A stretch of 26,834 nucleotides of DNA from Lachnospiraceae bacterium UBA5895 (GCA_002431915.1 DJEP01000033.1:1-26834); one strand, 5' to 3'; numbered from the stretch's first letter, positions 15,922 to 22,591 are shown. Made by a program: numbers and translations. The notes: generated by a model from the letters alone, not told the origin.

Positions 15922-16449
15922 CTATACTTCCGGCTCGATCAATCCGTAGGTGTCGCCCTTTCTCTTATAAACTACGTTCACATGATCGGTCTCTGCATTG
16001 CAGAATACAAAGAAGCTGTGTCCTAACAGTTCCATCTGGATGCAGGCATCCTCGGGGTACATAGGCTTGATATCGAACTTCTTGGTACGAACGATCTTGA
16101 TCTCATCGTCATCCATGTAGTCATTCTCTACATATGCTTTGCTGAAAGAAGCTGCCGCCTGCTGCTTTTCAACGATCTTATTCTTATACTTTTTCAGCTG
16201 TCTCTCAATGATCTCTTCCACCAGATCAATGGATACATACATATCGTTGCTTACCTGCTCTGAACGGATAATACTTCCTTTTACCGGAATAGTCACTTCA
16301 ATTTTCTGACGCTCTTTTTCAACGCTTAATGTTACATGTACTTCTGTATCGGGATTGAAATACTTGTCCAGCTTGCCGATCTTTTCCTCCACTGCTGCTT
16401 TTAATCCTGGTGTAACTTCGATGTTTCTGCCAACAATAATAAACTTCAT
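15922..16449 (-). CDS. hpf: Ribosome hibernation promoting factor, long form
   Basis: The 175-aa protein is the long HPF of Gram-positive bacteria: an N-terminal S30AE/RaiA domain (about 1-98, MKFIIVGRNIEVTPGLK, SVEKERQKIEVTIP, DLVEEIIERQLKKYKNK), a linker, and a C-terminal dimerisation domain (about 117-175, EIKIVRTKKFDIKPMYPEDACIQMELLGHSFFVF). Long HPF pairs 70S ribosomes into inactive 100S dimers in stationary phase. Of the possible starts, 16449 is best because GGAAGGG lies nine nt upstream and the N-terminus matches the family. The gene is monocistronic, with its own promoter near 16519-16548 and terminator at 15858-15891. Confidence 0.95.
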   Translation of the reverse strand: MKFIIVGRNIEVTPGLKAAVEEKIGKLDKYFNPDTEVHVTLSVEKERQKIEVTIPVKGSIIRSEQVSNDMYVSIDLVEEIIERQLKKYKNKIVEKQQAAASFSKAYVENDYMDDDEIKIVRTKKFDIKPMYPEDACIQMELLGHSFFVFCNAETDHVNVVYKRKGDTYGLIEPEV

Positions 16450-16518
16450 GCTGATCATCCCTTCCAAGTATTTATTTACAAGGATTTATGTTGCAACCCC
16501 TGTATTTATTGTATAGTC

Positions 16519-16548
16519 ATTATAGCACAATAGCGCTGCTTTTTGCAA
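16519..16548 (-). promoter_or_regulatory. hpf promoter
   Basis: On the minus strand TTGCAA (16543-16548) and a perfect TATAAT (16519-16524) are 18 nt apart, and TGC precedes the -10 (extended -10). The leader to the hpf ATG would be about 60 nt. Confidence 0.65.
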
Positions 16549-16699
16549 CAATTTAAGAAGTTTTTTACTTGTTTTTGACATTCTGTATGTCAATCCTAAA
16601 ATCGACAAATCTCATCATTTTTTGATTTTTATTACATCTTCACAAAACATTTGTTCCTGTTTTTTCGTAAATTCCATGCACCTGGAATCTGTTTTTTCC

Positions 16700-16770
16700 T
16701 GTGGATAATGTGTATAACTTGGTGTATAAGTGACTTTCATCCTATTTTAGGGCATTTTGGATGTGGATAA
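16700..16770 (+). promoter_or_regulatory. DnaA-box cluster
   Basis: TGTGGATAA (16700-16708), TGTGTATAA (16709-16717) and TGTGGATAA (16762-16770) are perfect matches to the DnaA consensus TTATNCACA read on the other strand. GGTGTATAA (16721-16729) differs at one base. The first two abut without a gap and all share one orientation. Flanking DNA is AT-rich. No dnaA, dnaN or other origin marker is nearby. Confidence 0.6.
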
Positions 16771-16939
16771 CTTATTTTGCATTTAAGTTATTCTTATGTC
16801 GTTTTTACGTGCGTGTCACTTTTTTTGTATACTTTGTATAGTTTTGTTTTGTCAATCCCCTTTTCATCGCGTAACAATATTTTGACAAATTGCACAATTC
16901 ATTGTACAACTTATAGTTTTTCAACTCATCGTGCCACAT

Positions 16940-16967
16940 AAAAAAAGAATCTCGCTTGCGAGATTCT
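16940..16967 (-). terminator. Terminator at the end of the structured element
   Basis: AGAATCTCG (16946-16954) and CGAGATTCT (16959-16967) form a perfect 9-bp stem with a 4-nt loop, followed on the minus strand by seven U (16940-16946). The wall-hydrolase gene already has its own terminator at 17067-17095, so this one would end a separate transcript or catch readthrough. Confidence 0.75.
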
Positions 16968-17033
16968 CCGCCTGCGGTGGGTCGCCTCTGCGACATATTT
17001 CACTACCGCCGCAGTGCGATCCCCGCGAAGCGC
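16940..17033 (-). ncRNA. Candidate small structured RNA or dispersed repeat
   Basis: About 94 nt of GC-rich DNA stands out in AT-rich surroundings. In the minus direction it contains GCGCTTCGC (17025-17033), an outer stem CTGCGG/CCGCAG (17009-17014 with 16972-16977), an inner hairpin GTCGC-4-GCGAC (16981-16994), and the intrinsic terminator. A hairpin set closed by a terminator is the layout of a bacterial sRNA. No clear promoter is seen, and it may instead be a mobile palindromic repeat. Strand and transcription are inferred. Confidence 0.4.
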
Positions 17034-17070
17034 TTTTATATGATAGGATATAATCTCCTATCATATAAAA
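17034..17070. repeat. Perfect 15-bp palindrome with 7-nt spacer
   Basis: TTTTATATGATAGGA (17034-17048) and TCCTATCATATAAAA (17056-17070) are exact inverted repeats around TATAATC. The right arm overlaps the U tract of the adjacent NlpC/P60 terminator and the left arm touches the GC-rich element. Confidence 0.8.
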
Positions 17071-17095
17071 AGCACTGTGCGTTTCCACACAGTGC
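17067..17095 (-). terminator. Terminator of the NlpC/P60 gene
   Basis: GCACTGTG (17072-17079) pairs with CACAGTGC (17088-17095) around an 8-nt loop, and the minus-strand RNA continues into five U (17067-17071). It lies 60 nt past the stop at 17156. Confidence 0.85.
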
Positions 17096-17155
17096 CTTGT
17101 ACTTTCTGTTATATTATATAAGTTTTCTCCGTGCTCCGCACTCCTGAAGTTTCAA

Positions 17156-18340
17156 TTAGAAAATTCTTCTAACGGCCAGTACCTTCTTGTAATCAGCGTT
17201 AGATACGATGATACCGGTTTTGGCGGTAGATGCATGAACGATCTGACCGTTACCGATATACAGTGCTACATGACCGGAATAGCAGATCAGGTCACCGGGC
17301 TGTGCATTGGCAAGTCCGTCAACTGCGGAACCCTGGCTGCGGTCTGCGGAAGAGGAATGAGGAAGGCTTACACCGAAGTTCGCATATACGCTCATCACAA
17401 ATCCGGAACAGTCGGTACCGTTGGTCAGGCTGGATCCGCCGTATACATAAGGGTTACCAACGAACTGTAATGCGTAGTTGGCAACTTCTTTACCCATCTC
17501 GCTGTCTCCGCTGGCTGCATAAGTAACTGCGGGAGCACTGCCGGAAGAACTCTTACTGCTGGAGGCTGCCTTGGCTGCCGCTGCGGCGCGGGCTCTGTCT
17601 CTCTCTTCTTTCTCCTTTGCCAGACGCTTTGCTTCTTCCTCTTTGGATTCTGCTTCCACGAATTCCGTATGCAGGGAAACAAATTCTGTGGAGACCCATC
17701 CGAGACCTTCCTCGGTATCTACCTGTACCCAGCCATCAGTCTCATCGGATACTACCAGATCGTCCTCCAGAGGAACCAGACCTAATACAGATGCCTCTAA
17801 AGAAGGCTCGGTACGTACTTTTAAGGTGGTAGTGTTAACGGTTGCCAGTCGGGTACCTACCTTCTTGGCAAGTTCTACTGCTTCGTCGCCGGTCACACAG
17901 TACTCGGCTTTTACATAACCGGTTACAGAACCGGAAGAGATCTGATACCAACCGTTCTCTTCGGAGATGAAGAGACCTACGGAATCATCATATAACTTAC
18001 CGACGATCTCGCCCTGCTCACTAGGCATGCTTCTTACATTTACATAATCATTTACCTGTGCGATTACCAGATTCTTGAAGGACTCTTCCTCGGATGCTTC
18101 CGGGGTGGTGTCCATCTGATCATCACGGATCACGGTCTCGATAATGCTCTCGATCTGCTTGGTATTGTTCGTACCGGCAGACAGGCTCTCTAACTTGTTA
18201 CCCTTTGCCAGGGTCAGTTCAATACCGCCGCTGGGAAGTACAGATGAAGATGCTGCTGCATCTGCGGTGATATTCATTCCGGAAAAAGCCATAACCGCTG
18301 CCATGGTGCACACGGTAATTTTTACAGATTTACGAACCAT
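17156..18340 (-). CDS. Secreted SH3-NlpC/P60 peptidoglycan hydrolase
   Basis: The 394-aa exported protein starts with a signal peptide (basic MVRKSVK, a hydrophobic core to about residue 24, cleavage probably near ADAAAS). Two bacterial SH3 domains follow (about 92-150 and 165-222), the first with VNDYVNVRSMPSEQGEIVGKL. Next comes a charged, Ala/Ser-rich linker (about 225-275), then a C-terminal NlpC/P60 domain with catalytic Cys311 in GTDCSGF, His357 in YSGHVALYIG and His369 in IVHAS. It is expected to cut gamma-D-Glu-diamino acid bonds in wall stem peptides during growth or cell separation. AGGAGG precedes the ATG. A near-consensus promoter and a WalR-like box lie upstream. The gene is monocistronic. 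Confidence 0.92.
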   Translation of the reverse strand: MVRKSVKITVCTMAAVMAFSGMNITADAAASSSVLPSGGIELTLAKGNKLESLSAGTNNTKQIESIIETVIRDDQMDTTPEASEEESFKNLVIAQVNDYVNVRSMPSEQGEIVGKLYDDSVGLFISEENGWYQISSGSVTGYVKAEYCVTGDEAVELAKKVGTRLATVNTTTLKVRTEPSLEASVLGLVPLEDDLVVSDETDGWVQVDTEEGLGWVSTEFVSLHTEFVEAESKEEEAKRLAKEKEERDRARAAAAAKAASSSKSSSGSAPAVTYAASGDSEMGKEVANYALQFVGNPYVYGGSSLTNGTDCSGFVMSVYANFGVSLPHSSSADRSQGSAVDGLANAQPGDLICYSGHVALYIGNGQIVHASTAKTGIIVSNADYKKVLAVRRIF

Positions 18341-18419
18341 TCTATCCTCCTGAAACTCTTGGAGCTGTCTTAATTTCTTAACTTATCTCTTAACTTTTTT
18401 CTTTCTTTTTCAAATCATT

Positions 18420-18445
18420 TGTTACGAATTTGTTACATCTGTTAA
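18420..18445. promoter_or_regulatory. WalR-like direct repeat downstream of the wall-hydrolase promoter
   Basis: On the plus strand TGTTAC-5-TGTTAC (18420-18436) fits the WalR (YycF) consensus TGTWAH-N5-TGTWAH exactly, and a third half-site TGTTAA follows at 18440-18445. Relative to the minus-strand promoter it lies just downstream of the -10 and on the opposite strand, a location that would favour repression. WalRK controls wall hydrolases in Firmicutes; its presence in this organism is assumed. Confidence 0.45.
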
Positions 18446-18447
18446 CA

Positions 18448-18476
18448 AATATATCACGCAGATTCTCATTTGTCAA
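18448..18476 (-). promoter_or_regulatory. Promoter of the NlpC/P60 gene
   Basis: On the minus strand a perfect TTGACA (18471-18476) and TATATT (18448-18453) are separated by 17 nt. The leader is about 100 nt and contains the repeated motif GTTAAGA. Confidence 0.75.
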
Positions 18477-18544
18477 CATAGTGAATTAATTGTCAAAGTT
18501 TCCAAAAATTCCCATTTCATGCAGGTTTGCAGCATTTTTACGTT

Positions 18545-18576
18545 AAAAAAAGCCACCGCATGGGTGACTTTTTTCT
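18545..18576 (-). terminator. Terminator of trxB
   Basis: The minus-strand RNA forms AAAAAAGUCACC-loop-GGUGGCUUUUUU with one U-G pair and ends in a U run at 18545-18551. The A and T runs on both sides make it partly bidirectional, though the plus strand has an A-C mismatch. It lies about 50 nt past the trxB stop. Confidence 0.8.
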
Positions 18577-18627
18577 TTAAATATTCTTCGCTTTTCTTCC
18601 AAATTTCTTAATGAATCTATTACTAAT

Positions 18628-19551
18628 CTATGACTGTTTACGAAAATGATTACAATAGTTCCCGGCGCTGACCGCCGCGTTGGCACCGTCCGCCACTGCC
18701 GTTACGACCTGCCGCAGAGGTTTCTTACGGATGTCTCCCGCCACATAGATGCCGGCTCTGTCGGTCTCCCCGGTCTCCGATGCCTCGATATAACCGTCCT
18801 CACCGACGGTCACCAGGCTCTGTAACAATTCGGTGTTGGGATGGATACCAACAGCGATAAAAATGCCTGCAGCTTCCAGATCCTTCTCCTCTCCCGTCTT
18901 CACATTTTTAATGTGCAGCTTTTCCACCATGTCCTCACCGCAGATCTCCGTGACCACATGATCGTAGATGATCTCCACGTTGGGAAGGCTCTTTAACTCC
19001 TCCTGCAATACCATGGCTCCCCGCAGGCTGTCTCTTCTGTGGATCAGATACACCTTTTCACAGGTTCTCGCCAGGTAAATGGCATCCTCCAGCGCTACAT
19101 CTCCGCCGCCGACCACTGCCACCGTTCTGCCCCGGAAAAAGGCTCCGTCGCAGGTAGCGCAGTAGGACACACCCATGCCGTTTAATTCTTCCTCGCCGGG
19201 CACACCTAATTTCGCGTGTTCCGCACCGGTAGCAAAGATTACCGTACGGGTCTCCAGTTCCTGATCTCCTGCATAGACGCACTTGTAATCGCCACGCTCT
19301 TCCACACTGTGGACCGTGGCTTCTAAAAATTCCGCTCCCAGCTTCTCCGCATGCTGTCTAAAAGTCATTCCCATGTCGAATCCACTGATACCGGGAAGTC
19401 CCAGATAGTTATCCACTTCATAAGTATTGAGAATCTGTCCGCCGCTCATGGGCTTTTCTTCTATAATAAGTAAGTTCAGACCTGCGCGTTTTCCATAAAC
19501 TGCCGCGGACAGACCTGCAGGACCGGACCCGATAATGATCAAATCGTACAT
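18628..19551 (-). CDS. trxB: Thioredoxin reductase
   Basis: The 307-aa flavoprotein transfers electrons from NADPH to thioredoxin. It has the FAD-binding IIIGSGPAGLSAAVY near the N-terminus, the redox-active CATC (Cys131/Cys134) in SYCATCDGAFF, the NADPH-binding VVGGGDVALEDAIYL followed by HRRDSLR, and the C-terminal FAD motif GIYVAGDIRKKPLRQV. Length and order are typical of low-molecular-weight TrxR. A GTG three codons earlier (19560) is possible, but AAAGGAG is eight nt from the ATG at 19551 and only one nt from the GTG. No trxA is adjacent. It diverges from the SDR gene across a 136-bp region with facing promoter-like sequences. Confidence 0.93.
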   Translation of the reverse strand: MYDLIIIGSGPAGLSAAVYGKRAGLNLLIIEEKPMSGGQILNTYEVDNYLGLPGISGFDMGMTFRQHAEKLGAEFLEATVHSVEERGDYKCVYAGDQELETRTVIFATGAEHAKLGVPGEEELNGMGVSYCATCDGAFFRGRTVAVVGGGDVALEDAIYLARTCEKVYLIHRRDSLRGAMVLQEELKSLPNVEIIYDHVVTEICGEDMVEKLHIKNVKTGEEKDLEAAGIFIAVGIHPNTELLQSLVTVGEDGYIEASETGETDRAGIYVAGDIRKKPLRQVVTAVADGANAAVSAGNYCNHFRKQS

Positions 19552-19571
19552 AATTTTCACTCCTTTTGTCC

Positions 19572-19600
19572 AGTGTAGCAGTTCCCCTATGGAAAAGCAA
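19572..19600 (-). promoter_or_regulatory. trxB promoter
   Basis: On the minus strand TTGCTT (19595-19600) and TACACT (19572-19577) are 17 nt apart, with a TGC extended -10. The leader is very short (about 15-20 nt) and consists mostly of the ribosome site. Confidence 0.55.
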
Positions 19601-19618
19601 GTCCATCTGTGCTACACT
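19590..19618 (+). promoter_or_regulatory. Possible SDR promoter facing the trxB promoter
   Basis: A plus-strand TGC-TACACT extended -10 (19610-19618) is the exact inverted copy of the trxB -10 region (19572-19580). Seventeen nt upstream of TACACT the -35 is poor (TGGAAA, 19590-19595). The 9-bp inverted repeat could alternatively be one operator serving both genes. Confidence 0.35.
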
Positions 19619-19687
19619 CCTTATATGTTCCAGTCCGGGGCAGCTTTGCCCACCGGAGCATCACAAATCCAGAAAGGACATTTTCTA

Positions 19688-20422
19688 ATGAATATAACGA
19701 AAAATGCACCGTTAGCCATGGTCACCGGCGCTTCCCGGGGCATCGGCAGAGCCATTGCGGAAGCTCTGGCAGGTGCCGGGTACAACCTGGTCCTCACCTG
19801 CAGTCATACTCTCCCCGAACTTCAGGAAGCAGCCACCTCTTTAGAAGAAAAATATGACATCACCTGCACCGCCGTTGCTGCGGATGCATCAGATCCCGTT
19901 GCGATTGAAAAAATATTTGCTTCCCTGGATCATCTGGACGTGCTGGTCAATAATGCCGGAATCTCCTACATCGGCCTGCTCACAGATATGAACATCGAAG
20001 AATGGCAGCATATTATCAATACGAACTTAAGCTCCTGCTTCTATACCAGCCGGCTGGCAATTCCTCTGATGCTGCAAAAGCACAGCGGACGTATCATCAA
20101 TATCTCCTCCGTATGGGGAAACGTCGGGGCTTCCATGGAAGTCGCTTACTCCGCTTCCAAGGGCGGCGTAAACAGCTTCACCAAAGCTCTCGCCAAGGAG
20201 CTGGCACCCAGCAATATCCAGGTCAACGCCATCTCCTGCGGCGTCATCGATACTGCCATGAACCACTGCTTCTCCCCCGAGGAAATGAATGCTCTCCGGG
20301 AAGAGATCCCCGCTGACCGTCTGGGTCAACCGGAGGAAGTGGGGCAGCTTGTCCTCCAGCTGATCCAGGCTCCGACCTATCTCACCGGTCAGATCCTTAC
20401 TCTTGACGGAGGCTGGCAATAA
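19688..20422 (+). CDS. FabG-like short-chain dehydrogenase/reductase
   Basis: The 244-aa classical SDR is the only plus-strand gene in the window. TGASRGIG (13-20) binds the cofactor, NNAG (88-91) is the structural motif, Asn114 is in INTNLSS, and the catalytic set is Ser140/141 in INISS, Tyr154 and Lys158 in YSASKGG. It ends in the FabG-like YLTGQILTLDGGWQ. FabG itself reduces 3-oxoacyl-ACP, but many related SDRs act on sugars or other alcohols, and no fatty-acid genes are adjacent, so the substrate is open. The ATG at 19688 has GAAAGGA upstream and begins the conserved N-terminus; earlier in-frame starts would overlap trxB. The 5' leader has a hairpin (19634-19657). Its last 26 nt overlap the end of the convergent small gene. 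Confidence 0.85.
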   Translation: MNITKNAPLAMVTGASRGIGRAIAEALAGAGYNLVLTCSHTLPELQEAATSLEEKYDITCTAVAADASDPVAIEKIFASLDHLDVLVNNAGISYIGLLTDMNIEEWQHIINTNLSSCFYTSRLAIPLMLQKHSGRIINISSVWGNVGASMEVAYSASKGGVNSFTKALAKELAPSNIQVNAISCGVIDTAMNHCFSPEEMNALREEIPADRLGQPEEVGQLVLQLIQAPTYLTGQILTLDGGWQ

Positions 20423-20651
20423 CGCTCTCCGCCGATTCTCCCGGCACCAGTGATGCCACGATCCGCTCCATCTCTTCTTTGGATCCGGCATCCCGGCACC
20501 GGAGAATCAGATGTTCCTTCTCCGTCTCTGTCAGTGCCGCATAGCCCTGCATCGCCTGCTCGTTCATAGAAAGCGCCATGCCGAATCCTATCGGCAGTTC
20601 ATTCAAGGGAAACGCCTCTGTGCCGCCGCTTCCGGCTGTTAATCCATCCAT
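20397..20651 (-). CDS. Small hypothetical protein
   Basis: The 84-aa reading frame is supported by a strong AAAGGAG eight nt before its ATG and by normal codon use. The protein has an N-terminal glycine-rich part ending in PLNELPIGFGMAL and a C-terminal helical, charged half (LTETEKEHLILRCRDAGSKEEMERIVASL). No signal peptide or membrane segment is seen. I do not recognise the family and assign no function. It converges on the SDR gene with a 26-nt overlap of their 3' ends, and its upstream region carries a CACAGAC-19-GTCTGTG dyad (20665-20697). It lies beyond the terminator of the HD gene and needs its own promoter. Confidence 0.7.
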   Translation of the reverse strand: MDGLTAGSGGTEAFPLNELPIGFGMALSMNEQAMQGYAALTETEKEHLILRCRDAGSKEEMERIVASLVPGESAESVIASLRQE

Positions 20652-20664
20652 AATAATCTCCTTT

Positions 20665-20697
20665 CACAGACAATTAGTGTGTCCTATTTAGTCTGTG
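20665..20697. promoter_or_regulatory. Dyad upstream of the small hypothetical gene
   Basis: CACAGAC (20665-20671) and GTCTGTG (20691-20697) are perfect 7-bp inverted repeats 19 nt apart, immediately upstream of the ribosome site of the 84-aa gene. The size would suit an operator or a leader stem; nothing identifies a regulator. Confidence 0.3.
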
Positions 20698-20718
20698 CAG
20701 GAAAAATTCCCGGTATAC

Positions 20719-20759
20719 AAAAATCTCACAGGCAACGGTGTTCCCCGTCATCTGTGAGA
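20719..20759 (-). terminator. Terminator of the NTPase-MATE-YhfC-HD operon
   Basis: TCTCACAG (20724-20731) pairs with CTGTGAGA (20752-20759), with an inner ACGG/CCGT stem, and the minus-strand RNA ends in five U (20719-20723). It lies 25 nt past the HD gene stop. Confidence 0.85.
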
Positions 20760-20784
20760 CATTTTAGTTTCTGTATGATCTGGC

Positions 20785-21627
20785 TTATCTGGCTGCGAGA
20801 TATTTTTTCATATGCTCTCTGATATGTTCAAACTGTTTTCTCGTGTGAGGATTCCATGATTCAAAATTCATCAGTTTGTCCAGATAGCCCTGCTGCTTCA
20901 CAATGCGGCAGCTCTCCGGATAGACCAACTCGTACACCAGGGAAATGTGTCCCACCACGTTATCCACCGCCGTTTTTTTCAGGGAACGCAGTACGGCATG
21001 CTCCTCATCAAAGCTCTGCAATACTTCCGGTGTCACTTCCTCCCGGTATAATACCTCGGTGTCCACATTGTAGATTTCCTCCAGAGGGAATTCCACATTG
21101 ACTTTCAGAATATCGATCTTATCCGCATCCCGTAAAATATGACAGAACATTGCCGTCCGCTTATCCAGTCCCTCCGGTATCCGGTAGGCACTGTGATAAA
21201 ATACCGCTGTCCACAACAGCTCATCACAGGAAGCATCTTCCACAAAATCCCGGATGCCGATTCCGGCATCCGCCCGGTTCCCCTCTGGGAGACTCTCTTC
21301 ACTTCCGGAAGCAAGCCCGTTTTTCTCCTCCCAGACCTTGCCAAACAAAATGCGCGCTCCGTATTTCGCATGGTCGATGGAATCCGCATCCACAAAGGTA
21401 CCGTACACACGCTGCTGTTCAAACCGTCCTACATCATGGAGCAGCCCGGTGAGCCATGCAATATCCACATCTTCCTCCGAAAGGTTCAGTGACCCCGCGA
21501 TCTGCTGGCACAAACCGCAGACTCTGTAGGTATGTTCTATTTTCAGGCGGATCATATCCCGGCTGCTGTCGTAACGGTCTGTGTATTCTTTGAATGCTGC
21601 CAGTGCTTTTTCTCTGTTGATTTTCAT
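20785..21627 (-). CDS. HD-domain phosphohydrolase
   Basis: The 280-aa protein has the metal-binding HD signature: His32 in IEHTYRV, the His64-Asp65 pair in TGLLHDVGRFEQ, further histidines in DHAKYG and VFYHSAYR, and the closing Asp in LRDADKIDIL. Such proteins hydrolyse nucleotides or other phosphate esters; the substrate is not predictable here. A hydrophilic insertion (SGSEESLPEGNRADAG, about 105-122) interrupts the HD core. The remainder is helical and contains no membrane segment. It is the last gene of a minus-strand series, 93 nt after yhfC, and is followed by a terminator. AGAGG about 10 nt before the ATG is a weak ribosome site. Confidence 0.82.
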   Translation of the reverse strand: MKINREKALAAFKEYTDRYDSSRDMIRLKIEHTYRVCGLCQQIAGSLNLSEEDVDIAWLTGLLHDVGRFEQQRVYGTFVDADSIDHAKYGARILFGKVWEEKNGLASGSEESLPEGNRADAGIGIRDFVEDASCDELLWTAVFYHSAYRIPEGLDKRTAMFCHILRDADKIDILKVNVEFPLEEIYNVDTEVLYREEVTPEVLQSFDEEHAVLRSLKKTAVDNVVGHISLVYELVYPESCRIVKQQGYLDKLMNFESWNPHTRKQFEHIREHMKKYLAAR

Positions 21628-21720
21628 ATTCTGCTGCCTCTTATCTCACATATCATGCTTCATGGCATATTCATCTTCTATAAAATCCATGCCCTCTTAT
21701 CTGCAGGCTTCTGTCGTCCG

Positions 21721-22548
21721 TCATAATTTCTTCTCCGCCGGCTGTACATAGAGCAGTCTGTATACTACCACACAGATTGCAGCGACTATCACTAACAATC
21801 CCAGCTCCAGTGCCCAGGTGGGAATCGCAGAGGCACATACCACGGTTAAGAAGTCCACTGCAAAATGCAGTCCGAATGCCGCTGCCAGATGCAGCTTTTT
21901 ACCGGTCTTCACCGCACTGTATACAAGAATCGACAACGCGATCTGCAGGGCGATGGCACTGATCCGCTCCACCGGTGCGAGGTAGAACTGGTAAGCCGGC
22001 GTGGTCCAGAGAACGGAAAGCTGATTGTAGGTTACCTCCTGCTGTGCGGGCTCCAATGCCGTCATGGTTTTCTCCATCAGACCGCCGTTGATCATGGCAG
22101 CGGTGATCAGATTGCTCATGGAAGACATGCCCAGGATCAGAAATGCCTCGATACCGCCGTGTCCGGCTCCGTACATCAATGCATTTTCACGGGTCAGATG
22201 CTTTTTCAGGCAAAACTTCATTGCGATCCATCGGCCGGTTTCTTCAAACAGGGCCGCTGCCAGTCCACCATACAATCCATACAGCCAGATATTGTCCTGT
22301 AACACACTTCCCGTCACCGTCAGCACAACAGCATGGCAGATCTGCTCTAAAATCATAGCAAAGCCCACAAAAATACCGCAGCCGATGAAAAACGCTGGCA
22401 CCCATGCCTTTGTCTTCTTATAGATAAAGATACATAAAAATACCGGTAATCCCACGGATAACAGCAGGGATATCACCATCCCTGCCATACTTGCCCCGCT
22501 TACGGTTCTCCAGGCCATTGTCGTTTCCACTGCATTTGCCACTTCCAT
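21721..22548 (-). CDS. YhfC-family glutamic-type intramembrane protease
   Basis: The 275-aa membrane protein has about seven predicted helices. The conserved family motifs are FEETGRW with Glu102/Glu103, then GAGHGGIEA with His130 and Glu134, and a late LHFAVD. This EExxR plus H pattern resembles CPBP-type (Abi) glutamic intramembrane proteases, to which the YhfC family is related. Substrate and physiological role are unknown. The start has TAGGAGAG. It follows the MATE gene by 43 nt on the same strand and is probably co-transcribed. Confidence 0.8.
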   Translation of the reverse strand: MEVANAVETTMAWRTVSGASMAGMVISLLLSVGLPVFLCIFIYKKTKAWVPAFFIGCGIFVGFAMILEQICHAVVLTVTGSVLQDNIWLYGLYGGLAAALFEETGRWIAMKFCLKKHLTRENALMYGAGHGGIEAFLILGMSSMSNLITAAMINGGLMEKTMTALEPAQQEVTYNQLSVLWTTPAYQFYLAPVERISAIALQIALSILVYSAVKTGKKLHLAAAFGLHFAVDFLTVVCASAIPTWALELGLLVIVAAICVVVYRLLYVQPAEKKL

Positions 22549-22591
22549 ATTCTCTCCTATCCGGACGCCGCCAGGGCGCTCTGTCTGTTTC

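Larger units (their letters stand above)
16450..17155. other. Gene-free, mostly AT-rich 706-bp interval
   Basis: No convincing gene lies here; the 60-63-residue reading frames have no ribosome site and run through repeat-like DNA. From left to right it holds the hpf promoter, a dyad TTGACAT-5-ATGTCAA at 16575-16593, DnaA-box matches at 16700-16770, a dyad TTGCACAAT-2-ATTGTACAA at 16890-16909 just after a plus-strand TTGACA (16882-16887), the GC-rich structured element at 16940-17033, a perfect 15-bp palindrome at 17034-17070, and the NlpC/P60 gene terminator at 17067-17095. Confidence 0.7.

Noticed and set aside
16690..16800. Main chromosomal origin oriC
   Set aside because: DnaA boxes are present, but dnaA, dnaN, rpmH and gyr genes are absent and flanking genes keep the same strand on both sides.
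16805..16996. 63-aa minus-strand reading frame (and the 63-aa plus-strand frame at 16956-17147)
   Set aside because: No ribosome site; the frames run through the GC-rich hairpins and terminators and have repeat-derived composition.
16468..17155. raiA-motif noncoding RNA upstream of hpf (raiA)
   Set aside because: The gene context suggested it, but most of the interval is AT-rich without the large conserved fold; only a covariance search could revive this.
18429..18449. Second Rex-box-like sequence, TTGTTAC-5-TTAACAA, before the NlpC/P60 gene
   Set aside because: The half-site spacing is 5 instead of 4, and the gene is not a redox target; the WalR reading explains the repeats better.
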